Positions 8,121 to 16,727 of a stretch of 36,158 nt of DNA are shown here, piece by piece (position 1 is the first letter of the stretch; each line of letters opens with the position of its first letter). The position numbers were made by a program, and so were the translations under genes. A model generated the notes under the pieces. The model saw only the letters and a list, made by a program, of their open reading frames with translations, made no database searches and was not told the DNA's origin. Source of the DNA: Fidelibacterota bacterium (GTDB taxonomy: Bacteria; Fidelibacterota; Marinisomatia; Marinisomatales; UBA1611); the NCBI GenBank assembly GCA_018658715.1, contig JABHUQ010000089.1, positions 1 through 36,158 of the forward strand, read 5' to 3'.

Positions 8121-11100
8121 TGTCTATACAAAAAGAACTTCATAAAGCCCGCTCAATATTAGTCCAAAAAGATTTTGTTGCGTTTGGGTGGCTTGCTAGT
8201 ATTTTTATTATACTCGATTTGATTCTAGCTATTTATTTGGAATCATTCTTTTACTTTTCAAAAGAAATTAAACTAATGTCTGCATTTATTACGTTAGGGA
8301 TTTTCAGCTTTATCATTGTTTTAGGGACAATTTATTATTTATTTATTCATTATAATAAAATCCATCGCTACTCTTGGTCCCATATCGCTCAACTCTTAGG
8401 AGACAAAGGTATACAGGAAAAACCAGATCGTATTTTGAATGCATTTCAATTAAGTGAAGAAGAAAATCAATCTGAATTAGCAAATGAATATATTTCATCT
8501 ATAACGTGTGTATTGAAAAAGTTTGATTATTCTACCCTATTGATTCACGAAAAACTATCACAATTGAAACATTGGACAGCTGGAGCCATTATCATATTCT
8601 TTGCTTTATTCTTAGTACGGGCTGATGAAAATATTCCTGCTGTTTATAGACTCGCTCACCCAACCACAACTTTTAATATACCTAAACCTTTTAAACTAAT
8701 AAATATGACTGGAGATGTCCATTTATTAGGCGGAGAATCCTCTGAATTTATTGTTCGTTCTGAAGGGAGTAATCCAGATACAGTTTTTGCTGTTCTAACA
8801 CCATCTCAGGTTGATCTGGATTCATTAATAAATCAATCCATAACTTTAAAATCTGAAAGACATGATGACGGATTATATCATTTTAAAATTGAGAATATTT
8901 TTCATGATTATAAGTATAAGGGATTTGTTCCCAGAGAGCATTTTTGGGAAGTTTGGACAGAAGTTGCTACGGATACACATCAAATATATGTAACAGATAG
9001 ACCTATATTCGAATCATTTACGATTTCAATTAATCCCCCTAAATACAGCAGATTGCCTTCAGAAACTCAAAATGGAAATGTTGCAAATATTCAAGGATTA
9101 AAAGGGTCAACGATTCAAATAAATCTTCAATCCAATCGCCATTTGAAAGAATCATACATAATTTTAAATGATACTAAAAAAGATATGAATATTTATGGTA
9201 AAAAAGCTGTGGGACAATTTAAACTAATGGAAGATGGCCAATTCACTGTTCATTTATTGGATTCACGAAATATTTCTAATCGTGATCCTGTCCCCTACCA
9301 TTTGCAAACTATTCCAGACCATTTGCCAATTTTAGATGTGATATCCCCACCTCAAATGGTTGAATTAGGGGATGATATGTCTATTCCATTTTATTTAAAA
9401 ATTGAAGATGATTTTGGCTTTTCTCAGCTTCAAATTGGTTATGAAATAAAAAGGCCTGCCTTCCTTGAGATGGACCCATATGTTTCCATTTTCACTATAC
9501 CTGAATTAAATACGGATACCACATCACAAGAAATTATTATGGATTGGGATTTATCAGACTTTGCCCTTTTGCCCGATGATGAAGTACACTATCATTTTGA
9601 ATTATACGATAATGATAATATTTCTGGACCTAAAAAAATTATATCAGGAACCTTTATTGCCCGCCTTCCTTCTTTGGCTGATCTATATGAAACCATGGAA
9701 GAGCAACAATCCATGGCAATGGATGAAACAGAAGTGAATCTAGAAGCGCTTGACGAACTTCGTGAACAATTAGATAATCTTGAATTGGAAGCTCTTAAAA
9801 CAGATGAAATGAATTGGGAACAACAAAAAGAAGTTAAAGAATTGATTGAAAAAGCATCAGAAGAATTAAAAGCGCTCGAAAAATTAACTGAAGCTATGGA
9901 ATCCATTAATTCCCAAAGTGAAAAGCATCAATTATTTTCTGATGATTTAATGGAAAAATTCAAAGAATTGCAGGAATTAGTTGAGAGTCTCATTCCGGAA
10001 GATTTATTAAAAAACATGGCTGATCTTCAGGATGCATTAGAAGAAATGAACATGGAAAAACTAAAAGATGCTATGGAAAATCTATCTAACAATATGGAAC
10101 AATTAGAATCCGATTTGGATCGATATTTAGATATATTTAAGCGCCTACAAGCGGAACAAAAAATGGATGAAATTGCCAAAAGGTTAGAACAACTAGCAGA
10201 GCAGCAAGATATGTTGGACCAAAATTTGAATCAGGTACCCGATAATGCTGATCCTTCTACCTTTGCTCGCATGGAACAAGAAGAACAACGCAATCTTCAA
10301 GAATTCCAATCTATTGAATCTTTAATGGAAGATGCTTCTGAAATGATATCACCCTATAGCGAATCTGCTTCAGAATCTCTCGAACAAATGGAATCATCAG
10401 ATTTAACAGATGAAACGGAAGAAGCATTATCGCAAGCCATGAGACATATGCGGGAAATGCAAAAAGGAGATGCACAACAACAAAGTATGAATGCTTTACA
10501 AAAGCTTCAACAAATGCAGGAACAGTTTTCCCAAATTCAAAATCAATTTAGGATGGAATCTGTCGCTCAAATGACAGAAAAATTCCAAGTCATGATGCAA
10601 GATGTGCTTTATTTATCAAAGAAACAGGAAAATTTAACTCAAGAGGTAAAAGGGACATCCCGTACATCTCACCGACTCCGCGATTTAACGGCACAACAGC
10701 AATTATTACAGGATCAATTACGTCAAATTATGAACCAAATGATGGAATTATCTCGAGAAACATTTTCAATTACTCCTCAGTTAGGGCAATCTATGGGAAT
10801 GACAGCTGCAATGATGGAGCAAGCAAAAAATGAATTAGCGGATAGAAATAAAATAAAGGCAAATACGAGCCAAAATCACGCAATGCAAAGTTTAAATAAA
10901 GCAGCTCTATCCCTGTTTAATAGCATGAAACAAATGGAAGCTTCTGGCTCTGCAAGTGGGTATGAAGCATTTTTAGAACAGTTACAAAAAATGTCTGGCC
11001 AACAGCAAGGATTAAACAATCAAGGGATGCAACTTTCATTGGGGCAGATGGCTGCCAGCGCACAACAAAAAATGATGCAACAAATGTTGAAAGGCCAAAA

Positions 11101-11536
11101 ACAAATTAAAAAATCTTTAGATCAACTCATGGAAGAAATAAAACAATCTGGTGAAGATGGATTGGGTGATTTGTCTGGTTTAGGTAAAGATATGGAAGAA
11201 GTAATAAAAGACCTTCAACGAAAACGATTTACTCGGAAGACACAAAATAGACAGCAACGCATATTGTCTCGGATGCTCGATAGTCAAAAATCCATGACTC
11301 AAAGAGGGCAGAAAGAAGAACGTAAATCTGAAGTTGCGGATTTCAATATGGTTTTTGAAGGGCCATCAGGACTCCCCGGCGATTTAGGGCAAAGAAGAAG
11401 TTTAGCGCTTGATGCATTAAACCGATCTTTAAATTCTGGTTATCCTAAAGAATATCAAAATATGATAAAAAAATATTTTAACACTATTAGTGAAAGTAAA
11501 ATCCTTTACGAAAAGGGATCAAAAAGTGAAGAATAA
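8120..11536 (+). CDS. DUF4175-like membrane protein with a very long Met/Gln/Glu-rich coiled-coil region
   Basis: I start this 1138-residue protein at the ATG in the TAATG overlap (8120) rather than at an in-frame ATG at 8054, which would overlap the upstream gene by 67 nt. Three hydrophobic helices are visible near residues 19-41, 53-77 and 151-167. Residues about 190-520 look beta-rich (FKLINMTGDVHLLGGESSEF, FTISINPPKYSRLP), plausibly Ig-like and extracytoplasmic. From about residue 525 to beyond 1050 the sequence is helical and extremely rich in Met, Gln, Glu and Leu (LQKLQQMQEQFSQIQNQF). This composition resembles DUF4175 proteins of FCB bacteria. No enzymatic motif was seen. It overlaps the following gene by 11 nt. 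Confidence 0.8.
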   Translation: MSIQKELHKARSILVQKDFVAFGWLASIFIILDLILAIYLESFFYFSKEIKLMSAFITLGIFSFIIVLGTIYYLFIHYNKIHRYSWSHIAQLLGDKGIQEKPDRILNAFQLSEEENQSELANEYISSITCVLKKFDYSTLLIHEKLSQLKHWTAGAIIIFFALFLVRADENIPAVYRLAHPTTTFNIPKPFKLINMTGDVHLLGGESSEFIVRSEGSNPDTVFAVLTPSQVDLDSLINQSITLKSERHDDGLYHFKIENIFHDYKYKGFVPREHFWEVWTEVATDTHQIYVTDRPIFESFTISINPPKYSRLPSETQNGNVANIQGLKGSTIQINLQSNRHLKESYIILNDTKKDMNIYGKKAVGQFKLMEDGQFTVHLLDSRNISNRDPVPYHLQTIPDHLPILDVISPPQMVELGDDMSIPFYLKIEDDFGFSQLQIGYEIKRPAFLEMDPYVSIFTIPELNTDTTSQEIIMDWDLSDFALLPDDEVHYHFELYDNDNISGPKKIISGTFIARLPSLADLYETMEEQQSMAMDETEVNLEALDELREQLDNLELEALKTDEMNWEQQKEVKELIEKASEELKALEKLTEAMESINSQSEKHQLFSDDLMEKFKELQELVESLIPEDLLKNMADLQDALEEMNMEKLKDAMENLSNNMEQLESDLDRYLDIFKRLQAEQKMDEIAKRLEQLAEQQDMLDQNLNQVPDNADPSTFARMEQEEQRNLQEFQSIESLMEDASEMISPYSESASESLEQMESSDLTDETEEALSQAMRHMREMQKGDAQQQSMNALQKLQQMQEQFSQIQNQFRMESVAQMTEKFQVMMQDVLYLSKKQENLTQEVKGTSRTSHRLRDLTAQQQLLQDQLRQIMNQMMELSRETFSITPQLGQSMGMTAAMMEQAKNELADRNKIKANTSQNHAMQSLNKAALSLFNSMKQMEASGSASGYEAFLEQLQKMSGQQQGLNNQGMQLSLGQMAASAQQKMMQQMLKGQKQIKKSLDQLMEEIKQSGEDGLGDLSGLGKDMEEVIKDLQRKRFTRKTQNRQQRILSRMLDSQKSMTQRGQKEERKSEVADFNMVFEGPSGLPGDLGQRRSLALDALNRSLNSGYPKEYQNMIKKYFNTISESKILYEKGSKSEE

Positions 11537-13388
11537 AATTACTACATTAATCGTTGGGCTCCTTTTCGCTATTCTTATCGGACAAGGAACATCGTTCAAA
11601 GCATCCTTTAAAACAGCTCAAATGTTTGAGAGAAAAGGAGATTATAATGCAGCCATCTCCATTTATACTGACCTTTATTCTAAAAATATTAATGATCAAC
11701 GTGTATTTAGATCTTTAATAAATGTGTATAAAAAAAGTGAAAAACTACAAGAAGGTATTACTTTTTTTGAAACTCTGTACCAAAGCAATCCTCTTAATTT
11801 GCAAATTGGATTAACCTTATTTGAGTTTTATTATTTAGGCGGTCATAAACTATTAGCAGAAACTACATTATCTAAACTCGAAGCTCAATTTGGTCATCTA
11901 GAACCGTTTTATCGTGGTATATTACAAATATATATGAATGAAGGGCTTGAAAAAGAAATATTATCTTTAGCTAGAAGAGTAAGGCAACAATTCCACCCCA
12001 CCTTATTTTCACAAGAATTGGGATATTATTATCAGGCGCGACGAGTTTATGATCGAGCGATGGATGAGTATATTTTATATTTAAGCCAAAATAAAGATCG
12101 AGGGTATTACATATCAAAACGTATATTGAAAATGAGCGATGAACCGGAATCAATTTCGATTATAGACAAGAAACTGACTCAATCTTCCCATATTCATGAT
12201 AGAATTATTTTTATCCTAGCTGATTTTTATTTTAAACAGCAACAATATCAAAAAGCATTTCAATTACATGTTCAGTTGGGAGCGATAACTCCAAAAGATA
12301 TGAGTCGCTGGTTTAAATTTGCAAATCAATTACAGAAGGAATTAGCTTATTCGCATTCCATTCATGCATTTGAAATTATTTTAAAAAATTCACAAGATTC
12401 TCATATGCGCGGACAAGCCCTAATTGGGTTGGGGAAATCTTTTGAAGCTCAAATAACACCTACATCCTACACCAATATAATTGATTATTATTATAATGAT
12501 AATTTATTCCTAGATACGCCAATGCTTTCAATAACTCATATTACTAATTCACATTTGAATTCAAGTATTGCATTTTATGATTCTGTATTAACAGGCCATT
12601 CATTTTCTAATCAATCGGCACAAGCTTATTATAGATTAGGAGAAATCCATTATCATGTAAATCAAGATTTTGATAGAGCATTCAGTCAATATCAATCCTC
12701 CTTAAAAAATCACCCAAATCAAAATCTTAAAAAAACACTCCAATTACGAATTGCTGATACATATTTAGCAAAAGGCGATCCACAAAAAGCATTTCGATAT
12801 ATTGATTCTCTCTTTGTAAATCAGCAATCGTCCGACGTTGAAAATAAACGAATACTTATGGCATTTCATACATTACCCTTGGATACTGTCATGGATTTTA
12901 TTGAATCAGCCTTCACCCATATTAATCCCACATCATCATCTTTTAATGATTTAATGGAACTTCGTGAATTAATACAAATTCATTTCATCAAAGGGTCTGA
13001 AATGGATAAAGAAGCATTTCAATTATTCGTAAAAGCTGATTTGAAAATCCGCCAATCAAGATTAATGGAAGCAATTGAAACTATAAATTATCTTCAGGAA
13101 ATATTTCAAAATTCGTCCATATATCCACTCGCTGTATTTAGAAAGTCGCTCGTATTAAATCATTTAAGTAAATCAAAATTGGCTTTAGAATCTCTTGAAT
13201 TACTCAAGGATACATTTATTGAAGATCGTGCTATTATTTTGACTGGACAAATATATGAGTTAAATCAATCCAACATACATAATGCCCTAAAATCTTATCA
13301 TCGTATTTTAGATGAATTCCCTGAATCTATTTATTTTCAACCTGTTCGATATCATATTCGTACATTAGAAGAAAAGATAAAAAGCTAA
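11526..13388 (+). CDS. Exported TPR-repeat protein
   Basis: This 620-residue protein starts with MKNKITTLIVGLLFAILIG, a signal peptide or membrane anchor. Two in-frame GTG codons (11490 and 11526) are possible starts. I prefer 11526 because AAGGGA lies 7 nt upstream, it gives a compact signal peptide, and it leaves an 11-nt instead of a 47-nt overlap with the previous gene. The rest is helical with several TPR-like repeats: AQMFERKGDYNAAISIYTDL near 30-50, then AYYRLGEIHYHVNQDFDRAF, LRIADTYLAKGDPQKAF and ALKSYHRILDEFPES. TPRs mediate protein contacts, so a scaffold for the neighbouring DUF4159, DUF4175 and amidotransferase-like proteins is plausible but inferred. Its TAA overlaps the next ATG (TAATG at 13386-13390). 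Confidence 0.85.
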   Translation: MKNKITTLIVGLLFAILIGQGTSFKASFKTAQMFERKGDYNAAISIYTDLYSKNINDQRVFRSLINVYKKSEKLQEGITFFETLYQSNPLNLQIGLTLFEFYYLGGHKLLAETTLSKLEAQFGHLEPFYRGILQIYMNEGLEKEILSLARRVRQQFHPTLFSQELGYYYQARRVYDRAMDEYILYLSQNKDRGYYISKRILKMSDEPESISIIDKKLTQSSHIHDRIIFILADFYFKQQQYQKAFQLHVQLGAITPKDMSRWFKFANQLQKELAYSHSIHAFEIILKNSQDSHMRGQALIGLGKSFEAQITPTSYTNIIDYYYNDNLFLDTPMLSITHITNSHLNSSIAFYDSVLTGHSFSNQSAQAYYRLGEIHYHVNQDFDRAFSQYQSSLKNHPNQNLKKTLQLRIADTYLAKGDPQKAFRYIDSLFVNQQSSDVENKRILMAFHTLPLDTVMDFIESAFTHINPTSSSFNDLMELRELIQIHFIKGSEMDKEAFQLFVKADLKIRQSRLMEAIETINYLQEIFQNSSIYPLAVFRKSLVLNHLSKSKLALESLELLKDTFIEDRAIILTGQIYELNQSNIHNALKSYHRILDEFPESIYFQPVRYHIRTLEEKIKS

Positions 13389-14638
13389 TGAAACTATTTT
13401 TTATACTTCTTTTTTCTATTTCAATAACCCTTGGGCAAAAATTACTTATTCCTATGGACATAACCCAAAATGATCATTTGAAGGCATATGGTATTGCCTT
13501 TTTAACTCTTAAGAAAGATGTTAATGTAGAATGGTTATTAAATTATAGAGATGGCTCATTCTTAGTAGACCATTATCCCTTCATAGAAAAGGAATGCCAA
13601 GTCCGCGGAGTTACATTTGAAACAGTGGATGGAAATAAAGCATTATCGATTTATGGTGAAATCGAACAGAATAATATGGATATAGTATTATTAGAAAAAG
13701 CACCAAAAGTTGCCATTTATACACCACCCAATAAACAGCCGTGGGACGATGCAGTTACTCTTGCTTTAACCTATGCCGAAATTCCTTACGAAACATTGTG
13801 GGATGAAGAAGTATTAACAAATGGATTGTCCGATTACGATTGGCTTCATCTTCATCATGAAGATTTTACCGGACAATATGGAAAATTTTATCGTAACTAT
13901 CATAATGCGCCGTGGTATCTCAAGCAGCAAAAACAATTTGAAGCAGTTGCGAGGACTTATGGCTATTGGTCCGTCCATGAAGAAAAAAAAGCTATCACCC
14001 AAACAATTAAGTCATATGTAGGGGAAGGTGGATTCTTATTTGCAATGTGTTCTGCCACAGATTCTTACGATATTTCACTCTCTTTAGAAAATGTAGATGG
14101 TGTTCATTCTGTGTTTGATGGGACTCCAGTTGATCCAAAAGTTCAAAGCAAATTGGATTATTCTAAAACATTTGCTTTTACTCAATTTAAATTATTGACA
14201 GATCCAATGGTTTATGAATTTTCTGACATTGATTATCCGCCAAGTCATATTCCAAAAGTAAGAACAGCTGAATCTGATTATTTTTCCCTTTTTGAATTTT
14301 CCGCAAAATATGATCCTGTCCCGACAATGTTAACTCAAAATCATGTAGGTACTGTAAAAGGTTTTATGGGTCAAACTACTGGATTCGATCGAAACAGAAT
14401 TAAGAATCATGTAGTCATTATGGGGGAAGACCCTGCTTCAGACCAAGTCAAATATCTTCATGGTAATTTTGGAAAAGGTACTTTCACTTTTTACGGCGGG
14501 CATGACCCAGAAGATTACCAACATTTTGTCGGAGACCCACCTACAGATTTAACGCTTCATAGAAATTCTCCTGGTTACAGACTCATTCTAAATAATGTTT
14601 TATTTCCAGCAGCTCGAAAAAAAGAACGGAAAACATGA
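13388..14638 (+). CDS. Exported class I glutamine amidotransferase-like protein of unknown function
   Basis: A 416-residue protein with signal peptide 1-17 (hydrophobic core FFILLFSISITLG). I recall similar proteins in FCB genomes carrying the label 'asparagine synthetase B', but no PP-loop synthetase motif or N-terminal nucleophile is present, and an exported synthetase makes no sense. From about residue 107 the pattern resembles a GATase-like Rossmann fold: VAIYTPP, then YDWLHLHHEDFTG (150-162), then GEGGFLFAMCSATDSYD with Cys221 at the nucleophile-elbow position, then GTFTFYGGHDPEDYQ with His372 and Glu375. A Cys221/His372 catalytic pair is an inference. It is coupled to the upstream TPR gene by TAATG and to the next gene by ATGA, so it belongs to the same operon. 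Confidence 0.75.
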   Translation: MKLFFILLFSISITLGQKLLIPMDITQNDHLKAYGIAFLTLKKDVNVEWLLNYRDGSFLVDHYPFIEKECQVRGVTFETVDGNKALSIYGEIEQNNMDIVLLEKAPKVAIYTPPNKQPWDDAVTLALTYAEIPYETLWDEEVLTNGLSDYDWLHLHHEDFTGQYGKFYRNYHNAPWYLKQQKQFEAVARTYGYWSVHEEKKAITQTIKSYVGEGGFLFAMCSATDSYDISLSLENVDGVHSVFDGTPVDPKVQSKLDYSKTFAFTQFKLLTDPMVYEFSDIDYPPSHIPKVRTAESDYFSLFEFSAKYDPVPTMLTQNHVGTVKGFMGQTTGFDRNRIKNHVVIMGEDPASDQVKYLHGNFGKGTFTFYGGHDPEDYQHFVGDPPTDLTLHRNSPGYRLILNNVLFPAARKKERKT

Positions 14639-15069
14639 TAACTATTCGAATAGGGAATTTTAATGAATGTCTAAATCTTTCCGAGTGTATCCCAGAATTT
14701 GAATCTCCACACAAAATTGAAGAATATCAGAATAGGTGCCAAAGCAACTATTTAGCTTTAATTGCAGAATTAAATAACACCATGGCTGGATTTAAAATTG
14801 GATATGATCGGTCTAATAATGGAAGTTTCTATAGTTGGATGGGTGGAGTACTCCCACAATATCGACATAATAATGTTGCTACAACATTAGCAGATTATCA
14901 AGAAAAATGGGCAATAGAAAATGGATATACATCCATAAAATTGAAAACAAGAAACAAACATAAAGCTATGATTTCCTTTTCACTAGACCGTGGATTTACA
15001 ATCACGGAAACCATTGAAAATAAAAATAATTTAGAAACAAGAATTTGGATGGAAAAAATATTGAACTAA
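14635..15069 (+). CDS. GNAT-family N-acetyltransferase
   Basis: This 144-residue cytoplasmic protein has the size and layout of a single GNAT domain. The central strand YLALIAELNNTMAGFKIGYD and the motif A region FYSWMGGVLPQYRHNNVATT (acetyl-CoA pyrophosphate loop, R/Q-x-x-G-x-A type with Asn replacing Gly) are visible. They are followed by the usual helix LADYQEKWAIENGY and strand SIKLKTRNKHKAMISFSLDRGF. The substrate cannot be predicted. It begins in an ATGA overlap with the amidotransferase-like gene and ends in a TAATG overlap with yjbQ, so translation of all three is probably coupled. Confidence 0.87.
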   Translation: MITIRIGNFNECLNLSECIPEFESPHKIEEYQNRCQSNYLALIAELNNTMAGFKIGYDRSNNGSFYSWMGGVLPQYRHNNVATTLADYQEKWAIENGYTSIKLKTRNKHKAMISFSLDRGFTITETIENKNNLETRIWMEKILN

Positions 15070-15488
15070 TGTGGGATCAAAAACAAATATTACTGCCACC
15101 CTTTTCTCGTGGATTCCATCTCATTACAGATGAAATATTGAATCAGTGCCTAGAAATACAAAATATTAATATCGGGCTGTTACATATATTTATAAAACAT
15201 ACATCTGCTTCTCTTACATTAAATGAAGATGCAGACCCAACTGTTCGACAAGATTTTGAATCTCATTTTAACAAAATGATTCCAGAAAATGCGCCATATT
15301 ACCGCCATACATTTGAAGGATCAGATGATATGCCAGCTCATTTGAAAGCATCAATATTAGGTTCATCAGTTAGCCTTCCAATAACAGATGGTAAATTTAA
15401 TTTAGGGACTTGGCAGGGAATTTATCTTTGTGAACACCGAAATCACGGCGGAGGGAGGAGATTGATTCTTACACTTCAAGGAGAGTAA
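15069..15488 (+). CDS. yjbQ: YjbQ family protein (UPF0047)
   Basis: I start at the ATG of the TAATG overlap (15069), giving 139 residues, the usual family length. An upstream in-frame ATG at 15045 would add eight residues inside the GNAT gene. Family signatures are clear: FIKHTSASLTLNEDADP (41-57), DDMPAHLKASILG (86-98) and GTWQGIYLCEHR (113-124), with conserved His and Asp residues that bind metal in solved homologues. Members can show weak thiamine-phosphate synthase activity, but the physiological role is unresolved. It is the last gene of the six-gene operon and ends 3 nt from the convergent mazG stop. Confidence 0.92.
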   Translation: MWDQKQILLPPFSRGFHLITDEILNQCLEIQNINIGLLHIFIKHTSASLTLNEDADPTVRQDFESHFNKMIPENAPYYRHTFEGSDDMPAHLKASILGSSVSLPITDGKFNLGTWQGIYLCEHRNHGGGRRLILTLQGE

Positions 15489-15491
15489 TAA

Positions 15492-16304
15492 TTACTTTTT
15501 ATCCTTTAGCTTTTTTTCATTCCAAAGAGCTTCCATTTCATCTAGCGTTGCATCATCTATTGATTTCCCTTGGGATTCCAACGTTTTTTCAATATAACTA
15601 AATCGGTCAGTAAACTTTTTATTTGTATTCCGCAATGCATCTTCCGAAGATATTTTTAAGAAGCGCCCTAAATTCACAATAGCAAATATTACATCACCAA
15701 TTTCTTCTTCAATATGGTCTTTTGTACCTACTGTTTGCGCTTCTTTTAATTCCATTATTTCTTCATGAACCTTATCCCAGACTTGTTCTACCTTATCCCA
15801 ATCAAATCCAGTATAGCTGGCTTTTTCTTGTAATCGTTGAGCTCGTGTTAAAGCAGGTAAAATAACAGGAACTCCATCTAAGCGAGATTCTCGTTTTTTT
15901 TCTTTATGCTTTGCTACTTCCCAATTTTGTTTAGCAGTAAAGGGTTTATCAGCATTTTTATCCCCAAAAACATGAGGGTGTCGTCTAACTAATTTTTTTG
16001 TAATCTCTTCCAGTGATTCCTCAATGCTAAATCTTTTTTCTTCGGTGGATATTTGAGACTGAAGAACAACATGAAGCATAATATCACCTAATTCTTCTTT
16101 CAATGTGTTCCAGTCCTCATGATCCACACTTTCGATAACTTCATAGGTTTCTTCTAAAAAGTAAGGAAGTAATGATTTATGGGTTTGCTCTTTATCCCAT
16201 GGGCACCCATCTGGACCACGCAGTTTTTCAACAATTTCAATCAATTCCTGAAATTTTTCTCCTGCTTTTTGTTTGTCTATTTTCAAGACATTAATCCCTT
16301 CCAT
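15492..16304 (-). CDS. mazG: Nucleoside triphosphate pyrophosphohydrolase MazG
   Basis: The 270-residue protein has the two tandem MazG domains of the E. coli type. It hydrolyses NTPs and dNTPs to monophosphates plus pyrophosphate and helps clear non-canonical nucleotides. The first domain has RGPDGCPWDKEQTH (29-42), EETYEVIE (51-58) and ELGDIMLHV (71-79), forming the EExxE...ExxD magnesium site. The second has EEIMELKEA (181-189) and EEEIGDVIFAIVNLGR (199-214). The ATG at 16304 overlaps ybeY by 22 nt; a TTG at 16286, overlapping the ybeY stop as TTGA and preceded by GAAGGGA, is an alternative start. It is the last gene of the minus-strand operon. Confidence 0.95.
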   Translation of the reverse strand: MEGINVLKIDKQKAGEKFQELIEIVEKLRGPDGCPWDKEQTHKSLLPYFLEETYEVIESVDHEDWNTLKEELGDIMLHVVLQSQISTEEKRFSIEESLEEITKKLVRRHPHVFGDKNADKPFTAKQNWEVAKHKEKKRESRLDGVPVILPALTRAQRLQEKASYTGFDWDKVEQVWDKVHEEIMELKEAQTVGTKDHIEEEIGDVIFAIVNLGRFLKISSEDALRNTNKKFTDRFSYIEKTLESQGKSIDDATLDEMEALWNEKKLKDKK

Positions 16305-16723
16305 TTTATTTGCTGTAAATAAGTCTCTTCCATTTTACGCATTTGTTTTTGTTCTTTTTCAGTCTGATCATCATAATTTAATAAATGTAAACTTCCATGT
16401 ATAATTAGCCGAGCAATCTCTCTTTCTATTGGTTCATTAAAAAATTTTGCATTTTCTTTCGCTCGAGGAATACTTATATAAATTTCACCCTCCACTTCAG
16501 ACTTAGAATAATCATTTAATCGAAAAGCAATAACATCCGTTAATTGCTCTACATTGAAAAATTCTTTTTTTAGCTGTGCTACCATTTCATCATTTGCAAA
16601 AATAAATGTTATTTCACCATTTTTCACTCGTTGATCATGAAATACAGTTTTTGCTAATAGAGTACAAATATCCGATGAAATCAGAGGAAATGCAGGATCA
16701 GTTTCAGTTTGAATAGTAATCAA
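16283..16723 (-). CDS. ybeY: Endoribonuclease YbeY (rRNA maturation factor)
   Basis: The 146-residue protein matches the YbeY metal-dependent endoribonuclease family involved in 16S rRNA 3'-end maturation and ribosome quality control. The signature is HGSLHLLNYDDQ, with His109 and His113 as zinc ligands. The third ligand, His in E. coli (HGSLHLLGYDH), is Asp119 here, a substitution I recall from Bacteroidetes homologues, so activity is probably retained. LTDVIAFRL (61-69) is the conserved TDVLSF-like segment. It lies 4 nt downstream of the pgpH-type gene; adjacency of these two families is also familiar from Firmicutes (yqfF-yqfG). It overlaps mazG by 22 nt. Confidence 0.94.
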   Translation of the reverse strand: MITIQTETDPAFPLISSDICTLLAKTVFHDQRVKNGEITFIFANDEMVAQLKKEFFNVEQLTDVIAFRLNDYSKSEVEGEIYISIPRAKENAKFFNEPIEREIARLIIHGSLHLLNYDDQTEKEQKQMRKMEETYLQQIKWKGLMS

Positions 16724-16727
16724 TAGA

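Noticed and set aside
13388-14638. Label 'asparagine synthetase B'
   Set aside because: The protein has a signal peptide and lacks both the N-terminal nucleophile domain and the PP-loop synthetase domain, so the name is not supported.
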